DNA of 50,155 bases from Shewanella electrica (lineage in GTDB: Bacteria; Pseudomonadota; Gammaproteobacteria; Enterobacterales; Shewanellaceae), in assembly GCF_022321485.1 (NCBI RefSeq), contig NZ_JAKOGG010000004.1:1-50155 (forward strand), read 5' to 3'. Under the pieces are notes generated by a model that saw nothing but the letters and a program-made list of their open reading frames with translations, was not told the DNA's origin and searched no databases. The position numbers and the translations under genes are program-made. Positions 17,185 through 29,372 of this stretch are shown piece by piece; the stretch's first letter is position 1; every line of letters starts with the position of its first letter.

Positions 17185-18363
17185 TTAGAACGTCACCGTC
17201 ACTTTAGAAGCAGCAGCTAGCGCCTTTTCTACCGCAGCTTCAATGCTTTCATCACGCGCTAAGGCAACACCTAAACGGCGGCGGCCATTGATTTCTGGTT
17301 TGCCAAATAAGCGCAGTTGCGTGTTGGGTTGTGCCAGCGCTTCCGCTAAGCCGTCATAACGGATGTTGCTTGAGGTGCCTTCGCGCAGAATGACTGCCGA
17401 GGCACTGGCGCCGTGCTGGTGGATGTTGCTGATAGGCAAACCAAGAATGGCGCGCACATGCAGGGCAAACTCTGACAAATCTTGGCTGATTAAGGTCACC
17501 ATGCCAGTATCGTGTGGCCGTGGCGAAACTTCAGAGAAATACACCTCATCGCCCTGAATAAACAGCTCAACCCCAAACAGGCCATAACCCCCTAAGGCAT
17601 CAACAATCTTACGGCCAATCGCTTGGGCGCGCTCCAATGCCAGTGGACTCATGACTTGTGGCTGCCACGATTCGCGGTAATCACCATCTTCTTGGCGATG
17701 ACCGATCGGCGCGCAGAAGTGGATGCCGTTAACGGCACTGATGGTCAGCAGGGTGATTTCATAATCAAACGCGACAAAGCCTTCGACAATCACGCGGCCT
17801 TGACCGGCGCGACCGCCTTCTTGGGCGTATTGCCAGGCTTTGGCGATTTGCGCGGCATCGCGGATCACGCTTTGGCCTTTACCGCTGGAACTCATCACCG
17901 GCTTGACCACACAAGGCATACCAATGCGGTTAACCGCGTCAGTGAACTCGGCTTCGGTATCGCAAAATTGATATGGTGAGGTCGGCAGACCGAGTTCTTC
18001 CGCTGCCAGACGGCGAATGCCTTCGCGGTCCATGGTCAAACGGGTGGCACGCGCGGTTGGCACCACGTGTAGCCCTTCCGCTTCCAACTCCAGTAGGGTT
18101 TGAGTCGTAATCGCTTCGATTTCAGGAATGATCAGGTGTGGTTGTTCCGTCGCAATCACTTGGCGCAGTGCCGCACCATCAAGCATATTGATCACGTGTG
18201 AGCGGTGCGCCACTTGCATCGCTGGCGCATTTGGGTAGCGATCCACACCAATCACTTCTACACCAAGGCGCTGCAACTCGATGGCGACTTCTTTGCCGAG
18301 TTCACCACAGCCCAGCAACATAGCGCGTTTTGCGCCTTCACACAGTGGAGTGCCTAACATCAT
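17185..18363 (-). CDS. purT: Formate-dependent phosphoribosylglycinamide formyltransferase PurT
   Basis: An ATP-grasp enzyme that makes formyl-GAR from GAR, formate and ATP in purine synthesis, an alternative to folate-dependent PurN. 392 residues, equal to the usual length. It has the N-terminal dinucleotide-like [14 protein letters not shown], the lid and ATP-binding region [15 protein letters not shown], and the metal-site region [26 protein letters not shown] lies before the first ATG; a second ATG follows immediately. It is monocistronic here. I did not find a convincing PurR operator in the 240 bases upstream. Confidence 0.97.
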   Translation of the reverse strand: MMLGTPLCEGAKRAMLLGCGELGKEVAIELQRLGVEVIGVDRYPNAPAMQVAHRSHVINMLDGAALRQVIATEQPHLIIPEIEAITTQTLLELEAEGLHVVPTARATRLTMDREGIRRLAAEELGLPTSPYQFCDTEAEFTDAVNRIGMPCVVKPVMSSSGKGQSVIRDAAQIAKAWQYAQEGGRAGQGRVIVEGFVAFDYEITLLTISAVNGIHFCAPIGHRQEDGDYRESWQPQVMSPLALERAQAIGRKIVDALGGYGLFGVELFIQGDEVYFSEVSPRPHDTGMVTLISQDLSEFALHVRAILGLPISNIHQHGASASAVILREGTSSNIRYDGLAEALAQPNTQLRLFGKPEINGRRRLGVALARDESIEAAVEKALAAASKVTVTF

Positions 18364-18603
18364 TCGGGTACCTTTATTTCATTTTTAGTAGCGCAGGTGC
18401 GCGCGATGCCCGCTAGTGTACTGATTTCACCTCGCAACTTCAGCTAAAGCCACGTATTCGCTGCCAAACTCTCTGTGCGGATTTTGAAATAATCGTTTTT
18501 GTAGTGCTGAAAAAATCGCCTTTTAGCGAGCAAAGTGCTATACGTTAGCGTTCGATGATATGCCGATGGCATGAGTGTTTTTGAAATTCTGAGCGGGCGA
18601 GGT

Positions 18604-18918
18604 ATGGAACAGTTAGCGTTTTTTGAAATTCCAAGTCCCTGTATTGGCATCTGCCAAACCGACGAGCGAGGTTACTGCAAAGGCTGTATGCGTAGCCGCG
18701 ATGAACGCTTTGGTTGGCTTAATCTCAGCAATGCGCAGAAAGAAGAAGTGGTGCGTTTGTGCAAAGACCGCAAGCGCCGCCGTGCTTATGCGGCATTTAA
18801 GCAAAAGCAGCAAGCCCAACAAGCGGCCAGTGCCGAGCTGAGCCTGCAAAATCAGCAATTGGACTTTGATGATAAGCCAACGGATGACGTTGACCTGAGT
18901 GACTTTTCGCTGGACTAA
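18604..18918 (+). CDS. DUF1289 family protein
   Basis: 104 residues from ATG 18604 (AGG just upstream); an in-frame ATG at 18571 would add eleven. The N-terminal half is the DUF1289 domain with its four-cysteine pattern, PSPCIGICQTDERGYCKGC, then RSRDERFGW, likely a small metal- or cluster-binding fold. The rest is a basic, Gln-rich helix (RKRRRAYAAFKQKQQ) and an acidic tail (DDVDLSDFSLD). Function unknown. It is divergent from purT and convergent with valS, closed by a shared terminator. Confidence 0.85.
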   Translation: MEQLAFFEIPSPCIGICQTDERGYCKGCMRSRDERFGWLNLSNAQKEEVVRLCKDRKRRRAYAAFKQKQQAQQAASAELSLQNQQLDFDDKPTDDVDLSDFSLD

Positions 18919-18970
18919 CGTTTTTAATTCAAATCATTAATGGTTTTAAGTGCTAATTTTTAGGCAATAA

Positions 18971-18995
18971 AAAAGCGGCTTACTCAGCCGCTTTT
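18971..18995. terminator. Bidirectional intrinsic terminator (DUF1289 gene / valS)
   Basis: AAAAGCGGCT, five bases (TACTC) and AGCCGCTTTT form a perfect 10-bp stem flanked by A and T runs. It lies between the convergent ends of the DUF1289 gene and valS. Confidence 0.9.
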
Positions 18996-19012
18996 CTGCA
19001 TTTTCAACTAGC

Positions 19013-21874
<2,862 letters not shown>

Positions 21875-21887
21875 GGAACCAGTTTTC

Positions 21888-22346
21888 TCAAACAAAATTA
21901 ATGGGTTGTGTTGCCAAATCTTGCGTACTCAAAGCAAAACCTTGGTCGCGATACTGGCGGTAACGGTTGCGCGCAATCGCCTTACGGGCGTCATCACCGG
22001 CAACAAAATCGATGATCTGGCTGAAATTGCCGGCAAATGCAGGGATTTCGGTCGCCAGATTAATCAGTATTGGCCGCCGTAAATTGGGGCCAACACGGTC
22101 AAATCCTATCTCTACCGGCGCACCTTTTGCGGGGCCTTCACCTTTAAGGTTGTGCGGCACAAAGGCGCTCGGTTCAAACTGCCACAGCAGTTCATCTACT
22201 TGATAAGCTTGCGATTGGTCATCGCAATGAATGTAGATCCACTGGCCGCTGCGATAATGTAACTGCGCTAATTGGCAGGCAAGCAACTGCGGCTGTTCCT
22301 CGTGGTTAACGGTTGAGGGCAGCAAGTAAAACAGCGCTTGAGTCAT
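21888..22346 (-). CDS. holC: DNA polymerase III subunit chi (HolC)
   Basis: The clamp-loader accessory subunit that bridges psi (HolD) and single-strand-binding protein at the replication fork. 152 residues (E. coli 147). N-terminal FYLLP, then the Rossmann-like fold with [48 protein letters not shown] and the C-terminal [12 protein letters not shown]. It sits directly upstream of valS, with its stop 13 bases before the valS ATG, so the two are co-transcribed. Confidence 0.93.
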   Translation of the reverse strand: MTQALFYLLPSTVNHEEQPQLLACQLAQLHYRSGQWIYIHCDDQSQAYQVDELLWQFEPSAFVPHNLKGEGPAKGAPVEIGFDRVGPNLRRPILINLATEIPAFAGNFSQIIDFVAGDDARKAIARNRYRQYRDQGFALSTQDLATQPINFV

Positions 22347-22452
22347 TGTCGTGGCATGCCTTATTGGGATCGATTCGCGAAGGATGGATTCTACACTAAA
22401 GCCTTAGGTAGGTTAAATAGATAGCGCCAATTGCTGCTGGCTTTGGGGTGAA

Positions 22453-22497
22453 GTTTTCAGTCGTTTTGCCAAGTTAGAAGACATCACGACTGAAAAC
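22453..22497. repeat. 12-bp perfect inverted repeat between modF-like gene and holC
   Basis: GTTTTCAGTCGT (22453-22464) and ACGACTGAAAAC (22486-22497) are exact reverse complements separated by 21 bases. It lies just after the stop codon of the ModF-like gene. The loop is long and there is no T-tract, so an RNA stem or a protein-binding dyad is as likely as a terminator. Confidence 0.8.
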
Positions 22498-22525
22498 GTC
22501 AGCGCGTTGGTGGCAATTAGCCCCG

Positions 22526-23956
22526 TTAAGCGTGGCTCAACTGCAGTTGATGACCGCCATTGTCGCTTGGCACAAAATCGGCGAAGTGATGAATGGCGTC
22601 CAATGAATCTTCGTGGTGGTGCGTTACATACAGCAACTGGGTGATATTACTGCTGGCGATGCGATTGAGCGCATGGAACACCAGTTTGCGGTTGAGGTAA
22701 TCCAGCCCTTGATACGGTTCATCCAAAATCAGCAGTGCCGGTTGTTTGATGAGTGCGCGCGCGACGAGTAACAAGCGCTGCTGGCCGTAATCGAGTGAGC
22801 GGAAACCGGTTTTCTCAAGCGCTTGCATCTCTAACATGGTCAACCAAGTTTTGGCTTGGTCGATTTGCGCCAGCGAGGGTTTTTGATACAGCCCAATTGA
22901 GTCAAAAAAGCCCGAGAGCAACACTTCCAGCGCGCTGCAGTTGACCCGATATTGCAGGTGCAGTGACGATGACACCACACCGATATTCTTTTTAATGTCC
23001 CAGATGCTTTCACCGCTGCCGCGTTTCACCCCAAGAATGGTGATGTCGTTGCTGTAGCACTGCGGATGATCGCCGAGGATCAAACCGAGCAGGGTGCTTT
23101 TACCGGCGCCATTGGGGCCGCGCAGTTGCCAGTGCTCGCCGGCACGAATTGTCCAATTCACATCCTCAAAAATCAGCGTGTCGGTGTAGGCTACCCGTAC
23201 GTTATGCAGTTCTACGCGTGGATCTGGGTATTCGTTGTCATTCTGCTGTTTTAGCAGCGACAGAATCTGCTCACTTTTTTGCGCTGACAGCGCCTGCATC
23301 TGCGTCAACAAAGGGTGGTTATGCCATTCATCGCGGCGCATGGTTTGCGTCAGCTTTTGCTCATCAAACAGCGCGATGTGGCTGATAAACTGTGGCAGTT
23401 CATCTTCGCGTGAGGTGAGAATAATGATTTGCGTGGTTGGCAGCAGCGATTGCAGCAGCTCGGTTAATGCGGCGCGGTGCGCCACATCTAACCCAGCGTA
23501 CGGTTCATCCAAAATCAGCAGTTGTGGCTGACGGGCTAAGGCGCGCGCAAGCATCAAACGGCGGGTTTCGCCGGTAGACAGCATGCGAAAGCCACGGTTT
23601 TGCAAATGCACTAAATCAGTTTTTTGCAGCAAATCATTGAGTGTCGCTTCATCAATTCCTTCGGCGCGCAGCAATGCGCTCACGCTGTCACCGGCTTGAG
23701 CTTCGCTCTCATCGTCGGCTATTTGCTCATCCAGCAGCTGTTGCTGTTGGTGCAGCGACACACACGCCACTTTTTCTGGTAAGCCGTCAATGTGGCCTTT
23801 GCGTGCGGTGAGTTCACCAGTAAGAATGCCAACCAGCAGTTCGGCGGCTTGGCCGTGGCTGGCAAACACGCCCCAGTGTTCATCAGCGTTAAGTTGCCAA
23901 TCATCAATAAACAGGGCGGTAGACGCGGTTTGGTATTTGAGGTTTTCGATATGCAT
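22526..23956 (-). CDS. modF: ModF/PhrA-like tandem ABC ATPase
   Basis: A soluble protein of two fused ABC ATPase domains and no membrane part, related to E. coli ModF (490 residues), whose role with molybdate is unproven. 476 residues. The second domain (about 235-476) is intact: Walker A LRGPNGAGKST, then Walker B LLILDEPYQGLD. The first domain keeps a signature (LSTGETRRLMLARAL) and Walker B (LLILDEPYAGLD). Its P-loop at 29-40 reads GVFASHGQAAEL, lacking the Gly-Lys-Ser/Thr, so it should not bind ATP normally. No mod genes are adjacent. The name follows architecture; function is open. Confidence 0.8.
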   Translation of the reverse strand: MHIENLKYQTASTALFIDDWQLNADEHWGVFASHGQAAELLVGILTGELTARKGHIDGLPEKVACVSLHQQQQLLDEQIADDESEAQAGDSVSALLRAEGIDEATLNDLLQKTDLVHLQNRGFRMLSTGETRRLMLARALARQPQLLILDEPYAGLDVAHRAALTELLQSLLPTTQIIILTSREDELPQFISHIALFDEQKLTQTMRRDEWHNHPLLTQMQALSAQKSEQILSLLKQQNDNEYPDPRVELHNVRVAYTDTLIFEDVNWTIRAGEHWQLRGPNGAGKSTLLGLILGDHPQCYSNDITILGVKRGSGESIWDIKKNIGVVSSSLHLQYRVNCSALEVLLSGFFDSIGLYQKPSLAQIDQAKTWLTMLEMQALEKTGFRSLDYGQQRLLLVARALIKQPALLILDEPYQGLDYLNRKLVFHALNRIASSNITQLLYVTHHHEDSLDAIHHFADFVPSDNGGHQLQLSHA

Positions 23957-24071
23957 TTGACGAACAACGGCTTACAACAAAAGAGGCGATTAATACTGCA
24001 ACAATTGTTGAGCAATTGCCAGCGTGGAACAACGGCTCAGCCATGAGTCGATGGCTGAGCACGGCTAGTGA

Positions 24072-24782
24072 TTATTGTTGTGGTGCTTTTGTTGGGTGCA
24101 GGTCGTCGGCCGTATGCGCTTTGCCATCTTTACCTACGCCCAATAGCTGGTAGCTATCTTCGCTGCGTTGATACACAAAATCCGTATTGGCTGAGCCCTT
24201 GGTTTTAGAGCTATCCAAATAAGAAACCTCGGCCAACGGAAAAGCCGCTTTGACTTGCGCCAGTGACTCGGGATATTGCCCTTGGCGATAGCGATATAGC
24301 TCAATCAGACGCGCAACGTCATCAATATCGCCGCTTTGCACGGGGTCAACGTGGTCGGTCTCAATCTGCACTGTTTGTGTGTCGGGGGCGCGAGCGTCAG
24401 TTATCTTGTGATATTGAATAAACACCATCACGCACAGGAGTACTAAATAGACGATACCGAGGCCACCGACTAAGGCCAAGGTTTTCCCATCCTTGCGTTT
24501 AGTTGTCAGTCCCCACACCAAGGCGATGATAGAAAATGGCAGCCCCAAGAAAGGGATAAAGCCAAGCCCACCAATCACATATTCCCCTACGCCGATAGGG
24601 CGTAAATATCTTGGTGGCGCGGTTGATGCTGTTGTGTCTGCGGCCGCCTCTGCTGCGGCTTGTTGGCGCTGGGCTATTTCGGCACAGATGGTTTGGTAGC
24701 GCTCAGGGTAGGCATCTTGATTAATCGCCTGTTTTACCTGTTCGAGTTCTTGGTCTGAGTAGCTGCTGTAATCTGGAGTCAT
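24072..24782 (-). CDS. Two-TM membrane protein with pseudopilin-like C-terminal domain, uncharacterised
   Basis: 236 residues in three parts. A short acidic helical head (about 4-55, Gln/Ala rich) begins SDQELEQVKQAINQDAYPERY. Two transmembrane helices lie at about 67-92 and 102-123, with GFIPFLGLPFSIIALVWG in the DUF4190 style. A periplasmic-type tail (about 150-230) has IDDVARLIELYRYRQGQYPESLAQV and later YQLLGVGKDGKAHTADDL, resembling the C-terminal domain of GspG-type pseudopilins. There is no N-terminal prepilin signal. No strong ribosome binding site is seen. Function unknown. It lies between the ModF-like and M1 peptidase genes, all on the same strand but with a terminator before it. 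Confidence 0.7.
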   Translation of the reverse strand: MTPDYSSYSDQELEQVKQAINQDAYPERYQTICAEIAQRQQAAAEAAADTTASTAPPRYLRPIGVGEYVIGGLGFIPFLGLPFSIIALVWGLTTKRKDGKTLALVGGLGIVYLVLLCVMVFIQYHKITDARAPDTQTVQIETDHVDPVQSGDIDDVARLIELYRYRQGQYPESLAQVKAAFPLAEVSYLDSSKTKGSANTDFVYQRSEDSYQLLGVGKDGKAHTADDLHPTKAPQQ

Positions 24783-24838
24783 GAGCTTAACTAATTTAAC
24801 GGCTTAGCCTTGTATAGTTACTCATTGATATTAAAAGG

Positions 24839-24868
24839 TAAAGCCCCAGTTTTTTGGCTGGGGCTTTT
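24839..24868 (-). terminator. Intrinsic terminator after the M1 peptidase gene
   Basis: AAGCCCCAG (24841-24849) pairs with CTGGGGCTT (24858-24866) across an 8-base loop. On the minus strand the stem is followed by TTTACCTTTT. It lies 28 bases past the end of the peptidase gene. Confidence 0.8.
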
Positions 24869-24895
24869 GTTAAGCGCGATTAAGTAAAGCCGTGC

Positions 24896-26866
24896 TTATT
24901 TCACCGTAAAGGTGTTGTTGGCGCGGTTAGCATCAGGCAGTTTGTGCTCTGGGTCTAACGTCACCGACTGCAATGGCTTGGTTAGTGGCAACACAATGCT
25001 TGGGGCGTTGTGATTCATCCACACCTCAATTGGCAGGCGCATATCTTCGCTAGTGCCATCTTTAAACTGCAAACGTAACGTGGCAGGCATCACCAGTTTT
25101 TGTTGGCTAGCAAAATGGATTTCAGTGCCTTTGATGCGTTTAGTATCAACAGCGTTGATGCCAGTAACTGCCATATCTAACTGCCAGTTATTGAGATACC
25201 AACCACGCCACCACCAAGTGAGATCTTCACCTGCGGCGCTTTCCATAAAGCGGAAAAAGTCTGAGGGGGTTGGATGTTTGTAAGCCCAGGTTTTGATGTA
25301 AGCCTTAAACGCAGGGTCAAAACGGTCGGGGCCTAAAATCTGCTCGCGCAGCAAGATCAGCCCCAAGGCGCCTTTGAAGTAACTCACTGAGTGACGATAT
25401 TTTTCCGCCACCGCTTCTGCGGGTTGCATCAGTGATGGCGCTTCGGCATCGGCTAACAGTGGCAGAATTTCATCTACTGGATTACCGCCTTTAGGCGCGT
25501 ATTCACCATCGCGTTTTGGCGCAAACTCACCGTTGTTGAATGCATCAGAGGCGTAGACGTCAATAAAGGTGTTAAAGCCTTCGTCCATAAAGGCATGACG
25601 GCGTTCATCGGAGCCGACAATCATCGGGAACCAAGTGTGGCCGAGTTCGTGAGCGGTGATCCAAAACAGTTTGTCGTCTTTATCGTTCATGCCATCAAAC
25701 ACAATGCCCGGATATTCCATGCCTGCGCCGTGGCCACCTAAGTTGACCGCGGCAGGCCAAGGATAGGGATACCATTGGCTGAAGTGTTCAATCGAACCTT
25801 TGACGTATTCAGTTGAGCGATCCCACTTATTGCTACCGGCGGCTTCTGGCGGATAAGCCGACATTGCCAGTGAATGTTTACCATCTGGCAGATTGATTCG
25901 GGCGGCATCAATAATAAAATCTGGCGAGGCGGCAAACGCCACATCGCGGGTATGCTCCATGCGGAAATGCCAATCTCGCGTGCCGTTGCTGCCTTTAGCA
26001 ACTGCGGCTTGTGCATCGGCGGCGGTGCGAATGTAGACGGTTTTATCGCTTTCTTTGGCTTTAGCTAAACGTTGCTGCTCTGTCTTGCTCAGCACCGCTT
26101 TGGGATTGATCAGTTCACCGGAACCAACCACGTAATAGTTGTCTGGTACGGTCACGGTGTAATCGATGGTGCCGTATTCCAAGTAGAATTCGGAGCCCAC
26201 ATACGGATTGTTGTGCCAACCGTGTTGGTCGTCATACACCGCCATGCGCGGGTAAAACTGCGCCATCTCAAAAATCTTGCTGTTTTGCGTTGGCGTTACG
26301 GCAGTACGGCCACCCCAAGTACCGGGAATTTGATAGCTGTAACTGATCTTCAACTGCAACTTGCCGCCTTTGGCTGCCAGTGGCTGCGGCAGGCTGACGC
26401 GCATGCGGGTGTCATCAATCAAGATTTCGGCTGGATAGGTTTTGCCGCGATAAAGCACCTCTACCGAGGCGATCTGGTAACCATCGGTAAATTGGCTGCG
26501 ATGCCATTCCGAAGCGATGCTGGCGCGCGAGTCCTTCTGGTACATGTTTTGGTCGAGCTGCAACCACAACTGTTCCAGTTGGTCTGGGCTGTTGTTGGTG
26601 TAAGTGATGACCTCTTCGCCGTGCAGTTGCTGCGTATCGATATCGATACGTGCCTGCAGGTTGTAATCCACTTTGTTTTGCCAATACAGTTCACCCGGTT
26701 TGCCAGCGCCGTTGCGATAGGCTGATACCGAGGTTGGCAGGCTTAATGGGGCGAACAATTCGCGGGCATCGTACGGGGAGGGGGCGGCGATGGTGCTGGC
26801 ACTCATCAATATGGTTGAGCTAACAGCCACAACGCTAGCCACGGTTTTTGGCCAGTTGAATGACAT
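24896..26866 (-). CDS. Periplasmic M1-family metallopeptidase
   Basis: A secreted zinc aminopeptidase-like enzyme of 656 residues from ATG 26866 (AAAGGA upstream; the frame stays open 38 codons further without support). Signal peptide at 1-28 ending TIAA. Beta-rich N-terminal domain to about 320, then the catalytic domain. Zinc ligands are His406, His410 and Glu429, in HELGHTW (406-412) and MDEGFNTF, the gluzincin HEXXH-18-E spacing. The usual GAMEN motif is replaced by GAGMEYPG (380-387), as in several uncharacterised bacterial M1 proteins, so substrate end-recognition may differ. Shewanella-type bacteria grow on peptides, which fits, but the substrate is unknown. Confidence 0.9.
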   Translation of the reverse strand: MSFNWPKTVASVVAVSSTILMSASTIAAPSPYDARELFAPLSLPTSVSAYRNGAGKPGELYWQNKVDYNLQARIDIDTQQLHGEEVITYTNNSPDQLEQLWLQLDQNMYQKDSRASIASEWHRSQFTDGYQIASVEVLYRGKTYPAEILIDDTRMRVSLPQPLAAKGGKLQLKISYSYQIPGTWGGRTAVTPTQNSKIFEMAQFYPRMAVYDDQHGWHNNPYVGSEFYLEYGTIDYTVTVPDNYYVVGSGELINPKAVLSKTEQQRLAKAKESDKTVYIRTAADAQAAVAKGSNGTRDWHFRMEHTRDVAFAASPDFIIDAARINLPDGKHSLAMSAYPPEAAGSNKWDRSTEYVKGSIEHFSQWYPYPWPAAVNLGGHGAGMEYPGIVFDGMNDKDDKLFWITAHELGHTWFPMIVGSDERRHAFMDEGFNTFIDVYASDAFNNGEFAPKRDGEYAPKGGNPVDEILPLLADAEAPSLMQPAEAVAEKYRHSVSYFKGALGLILLREQILGPDRFDPAFKAYIKTWAYKHPTPSDFFRFMESAAGEDLTWWWRGWYLNNWQLDMAVTGINAVDTKRIKGTEIHFASQQKLVMPATLRLQFKDGTSEDMRLPIEVWMNHNAPSIVLPLTKPLQSVTLDPEHKLPDANRANNTFTVK

Positions 26867-27028
26867 ATTACGTCCTTTTATTGTTTTTTTAGTTTCTCGT
26901 GCAGAGGAGATTTGTGCTCGCCGCAAGGCGACACAGCACCATACGATAACCATTGCCGTTTGACCAGAGGAGTGTCGCATTGGTTGGCAGAGGATTGAAC
27001 GAAGGCTTAATTGTTGCTGGAGAGAGAC

Positions 27029-27056
27029 AGGACGTGCGGCAAAGACCGCACGTCCT
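27029..27056 (-). terminator. Strong hairpin after the YdeP-like gene
   Basis: AGGACGTGCGG (27029-27039), a 6-base loop and CCGCACGTCCT (27046-27056) make a perfect 11-bp GC-rich stem seven bases past the stop codon. On the minus strand it is followed by GTCTCTCTCC rather than a clean U-tract, so termination may be weak or Rho-assisted. Confidence 0.6.
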
Positions 27057-27062
27057 TCATGC

Positions 27063-29372
27063 TTAGCTGGCGCGGCTACTGACTAATGGCGCGCTTTGGC
27101 TGCTGGTGGTTACTTTCACCAAAATCGATTTAGACGTTGGCGTAAAGCTGCGGTCACCATAGCTATCTAATGGAATGAGCGCGTTAGCTTCTGGGAAGTA
27201 CGCCGCCAAGTTGCCTTGAGCAATCTGGTGCGGTACGGCTTTAAAACCTTGGATTTTACGCTCAACACCATCATGCCAAATGGTGGTGATATCGACTAAA
27301 TCGCCGGTTTCCAACCCCAAACGTTGCATATCGGTTTCGTTGAAAAACACCACATTACGTTCACCAAAGACACTGCGGTAACGATCATCGTAACCATAGA
27401 TAGTGGTGTTGTACTGATCGTGCGAACGCATGGTTTGCATCAGGAAGGTGTGGTCTTCCGCATTGGCAGTCACCGGCACAATCTGTGCTGGCAGCGCGTG
27501 CCCAAAGAAGCGGGCTTTGCCAACCGCCGTGTTCCAAACGCGCTCACCCGCCGAGTTACCCAAGTAGAAACCACCTGGTACATCTAACCGTTGGTTAAAG
27601 TCATCAAAACCGGGAATCGTCTGTTCAATCAGATCGCGAATGCGGTCGTAGTTATCAACCATCGCTTGCCAATCCACTGGATTACGCGCGCCCAAAGTGG
27701 CCGCAGCAATACCTGCAATGATGGCAATTTCTGAACGCATCTGTTCACCGCGCATATCCACGCGGCCAGACGATGCATGCACCATAGAGAACGAATCTTC
27801 CACGGTAATTTTCTGCTCACCGCCAGCTTGAATATCAATATCGGTACGGCCCAAACATGGCAGGATGATGGCGTCTTTACCCGGATTGACATGGGTACGG
27901 TTCAGCTTGGTGGCGATGTTAACTGTCAGCTCAGCATTGCGCATGGCAGACGCCACTTTAGCCGTATCTGGTGCGGCGGCGACTAAGTTACCACCGAGAC
28001 CGATAAACACTTTGCTCTCGCCCGCTTCTAACGCTTGCAGTGCTTCAACCACGTTGTGGCCGCGTGCTGCAGGTGGCGCAAAACCAAACACTTTTTCAAA
28101 GCGACTCAGGAACGCGGCATTCGGTTTTTCGTTAATACCCACGGTGCGGTCGCCTTGCACGTTAGAGTGACCACGTACCGGACACAAACCCGCGCCTTCT
28201 TTACCAATTTGACCAAACAACAACTGCAGGTTAACCAACTCTTGGATGGTGTTTACAGAGTGTTTGTGCTGGGTAATGCCCATCGCCCACGTGACGATGA
28301 CGCTCTTAGCGTTTTGGTAGATATCGGCAATATTCTCGATATCGGCGCGCGACAAACCTGATTGCGCGATGATGTCATCCCACGGCGTGGCATCAACTTG
28401 CGCCAAGTAATCATCCATACCATCGGTATGTTCAGCGATAAACGCCAGATCGAATACTGACTTGCCTTGCTGCTGCGCAACTTGATGGCGCTGATACAAG
28501 GTTTTAACCACGCCACGCACTATGGCCATATCGCCGCCCAACTTAGGCAGATAATAGTCACTGGTGGTTGGCGTGGAGCCATTCTTCAACATCTCCAGCG
28601 GATGCTGTGGGTTAGTGAAACGTTCTAAACCACGCTCTTTTAAGTTGTTAAAGGCAACGATGCGCGCACCACGTTTGTAGGCTGAAGCCAATGTTTCCAG
28701 CATGCGCGGATGGTTGGTGCCGGGGTTTTGCCCAAACAGGAAAATCGCATCAGCTTTTTCAAAATCTTCGATAGTGATGGTGCCTTTACCAATGCCGATG
28801 GCTTCAATCAACGCCACGCCGCTGGCTTCGTGGCACATGTTGGAGCAATCAGGGAAGTTATTGGTACCAAAACGGCGTACAAACAGCTGATACATAAACG
28901 CCGCTTCGTTACTGGCACGGCCGGAGGTATAAAACTCGGCTTGGTTCGGATTGTCTAGCGCATTGAGATGTTGCGCAATTTCGCTGAACGCTTCATCCCA
29001 GCTTATCGGCAGGTAGTGGTCGCTGGCCGCATCATATTTCATCGGCTCGTTTAAGCGGCCTTGAAACTCTAGCCAGTAATCGGTTTGTTGATTGAGGTAA
29101 CTCACGCTGTGTTCAGCAAAAAAGTGGCGATCAACGCGTTTGCTGGTGGCTTCCCAGTTAACCGCTTTGGCGCCGTTTTCACAAAAACGGAAACGGCCAG
29201 ATACGCCTTTTTCACCCCAAGCACAACCGGGGCAATCGAAGCCATGATCTTGGTTGGTGCGCAGTAAATTGAGGATGTTTTTCGCTACGTTGTTACTTTT
29301 CAGCAGGTGTTCGGTGGTGGCTTTTAATGCGCCCCAGCCGCCAGCTGAACCATCATATTGTTTGATACTCAT
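27063..29372 (-). CDS. ydeP: FdhF/YdeP-family molybdopterin oxidoreductase
   Basis: A predicted molybdenum- or tungsten-bis-MGD enzyme of the DMSO-reductase superfamily, similar throughout to E. coli YdeP, an acid-resistance-linked protein with no proven substrate. 769 residues. N-terminal AGGWGALKA, the two-cysteine segment GFDCPGCAWGEKG, then FCENGAKAVNWE. The MGD-binding parts are NFPDCSNMCHEASGVAL, GQNPGTNHPRMLE and CPVRGHSNVQGDRTVG; a C-terminal molydop-binding domain has RSHDQYNTTIYG. Only two cysteines are seen where true formate dehydrogenases have a four-cysteine Fe-S motif. No twin-arginine signal is present, so it is cytoplasmic. GGGAG lies seven bases before the ATG. Confidence 0.9.
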   Translation of the reverse strand: MSIKQYDGSAGGWGALKATTEHLLKSNNVAKNILNLLRTNQDHGFDCPGCAWGEKGVSGRFRFCENGAKAVNWEATSKRVDRHFFAEHSVSYLNQQTDYWLEFQGRLNEPMKYDAASDHYLPISWDEAFSEIAQHLNALDNPNQAEFYTSGRASNEAAFMYQLFVRRFGTNNFPDCSNMCHEASGVALIEAIGIGKGTITIEDFEKADAIFLFGQNPGTNHPRMLETLASAYKRGARIVAFNNLKERGLERFTNPQHPLEMLKNGSTPTTSDYYLPKLGGDMAIVRGVVKTLYQRHQVAQQQGKSVFDLAFIAEHTDGMDDYLAQVDATPWDDIIAQSGLSRADIENIADIYQNAKSVIVTWAMGITQHKHSVNTIQELVNLQLLFGQIGKEGAGLCPVRGHSNVQGDRTVGINEKPNAAFLSRFEKVFGFAPPAARGHNVVEALQALEAGESKVFIGLGGNLVAAAPDTAKVASAMRNAELTVNIATKLNRTHVNPGKDAIILPCLGRTDIDIQAGGEQKITVEDSFSMVHASSGRVDMRGEQMRSEIAIIAGIAAATLGARNPVDWQAMVDNYDRIRDLIEQTIPGFDDFNQRLDVPGGFYLGNSAGERVWNTAVGKARFFGHALPAQIVPVTANAEDHTFLMQTMRSHDQYNTTIYGYDDRYRSVFGERNVVFFNETDMQRLGLETGDLVDITTIWHDGVERKIQGFKAVPHQIAQGNLAAYFPEANALIPLDSYGDRSFTPTSKSILVKVTTSSQSAPLVSSRAS

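Noticed and set aside
27063-29372. Formate dehydrogenase with Fe-S cluster and selenocysteine
   Set aside because: The N-terminal segment has only the CPGC pair and no in-frame TGA is present; overall similarity is to YdeP.
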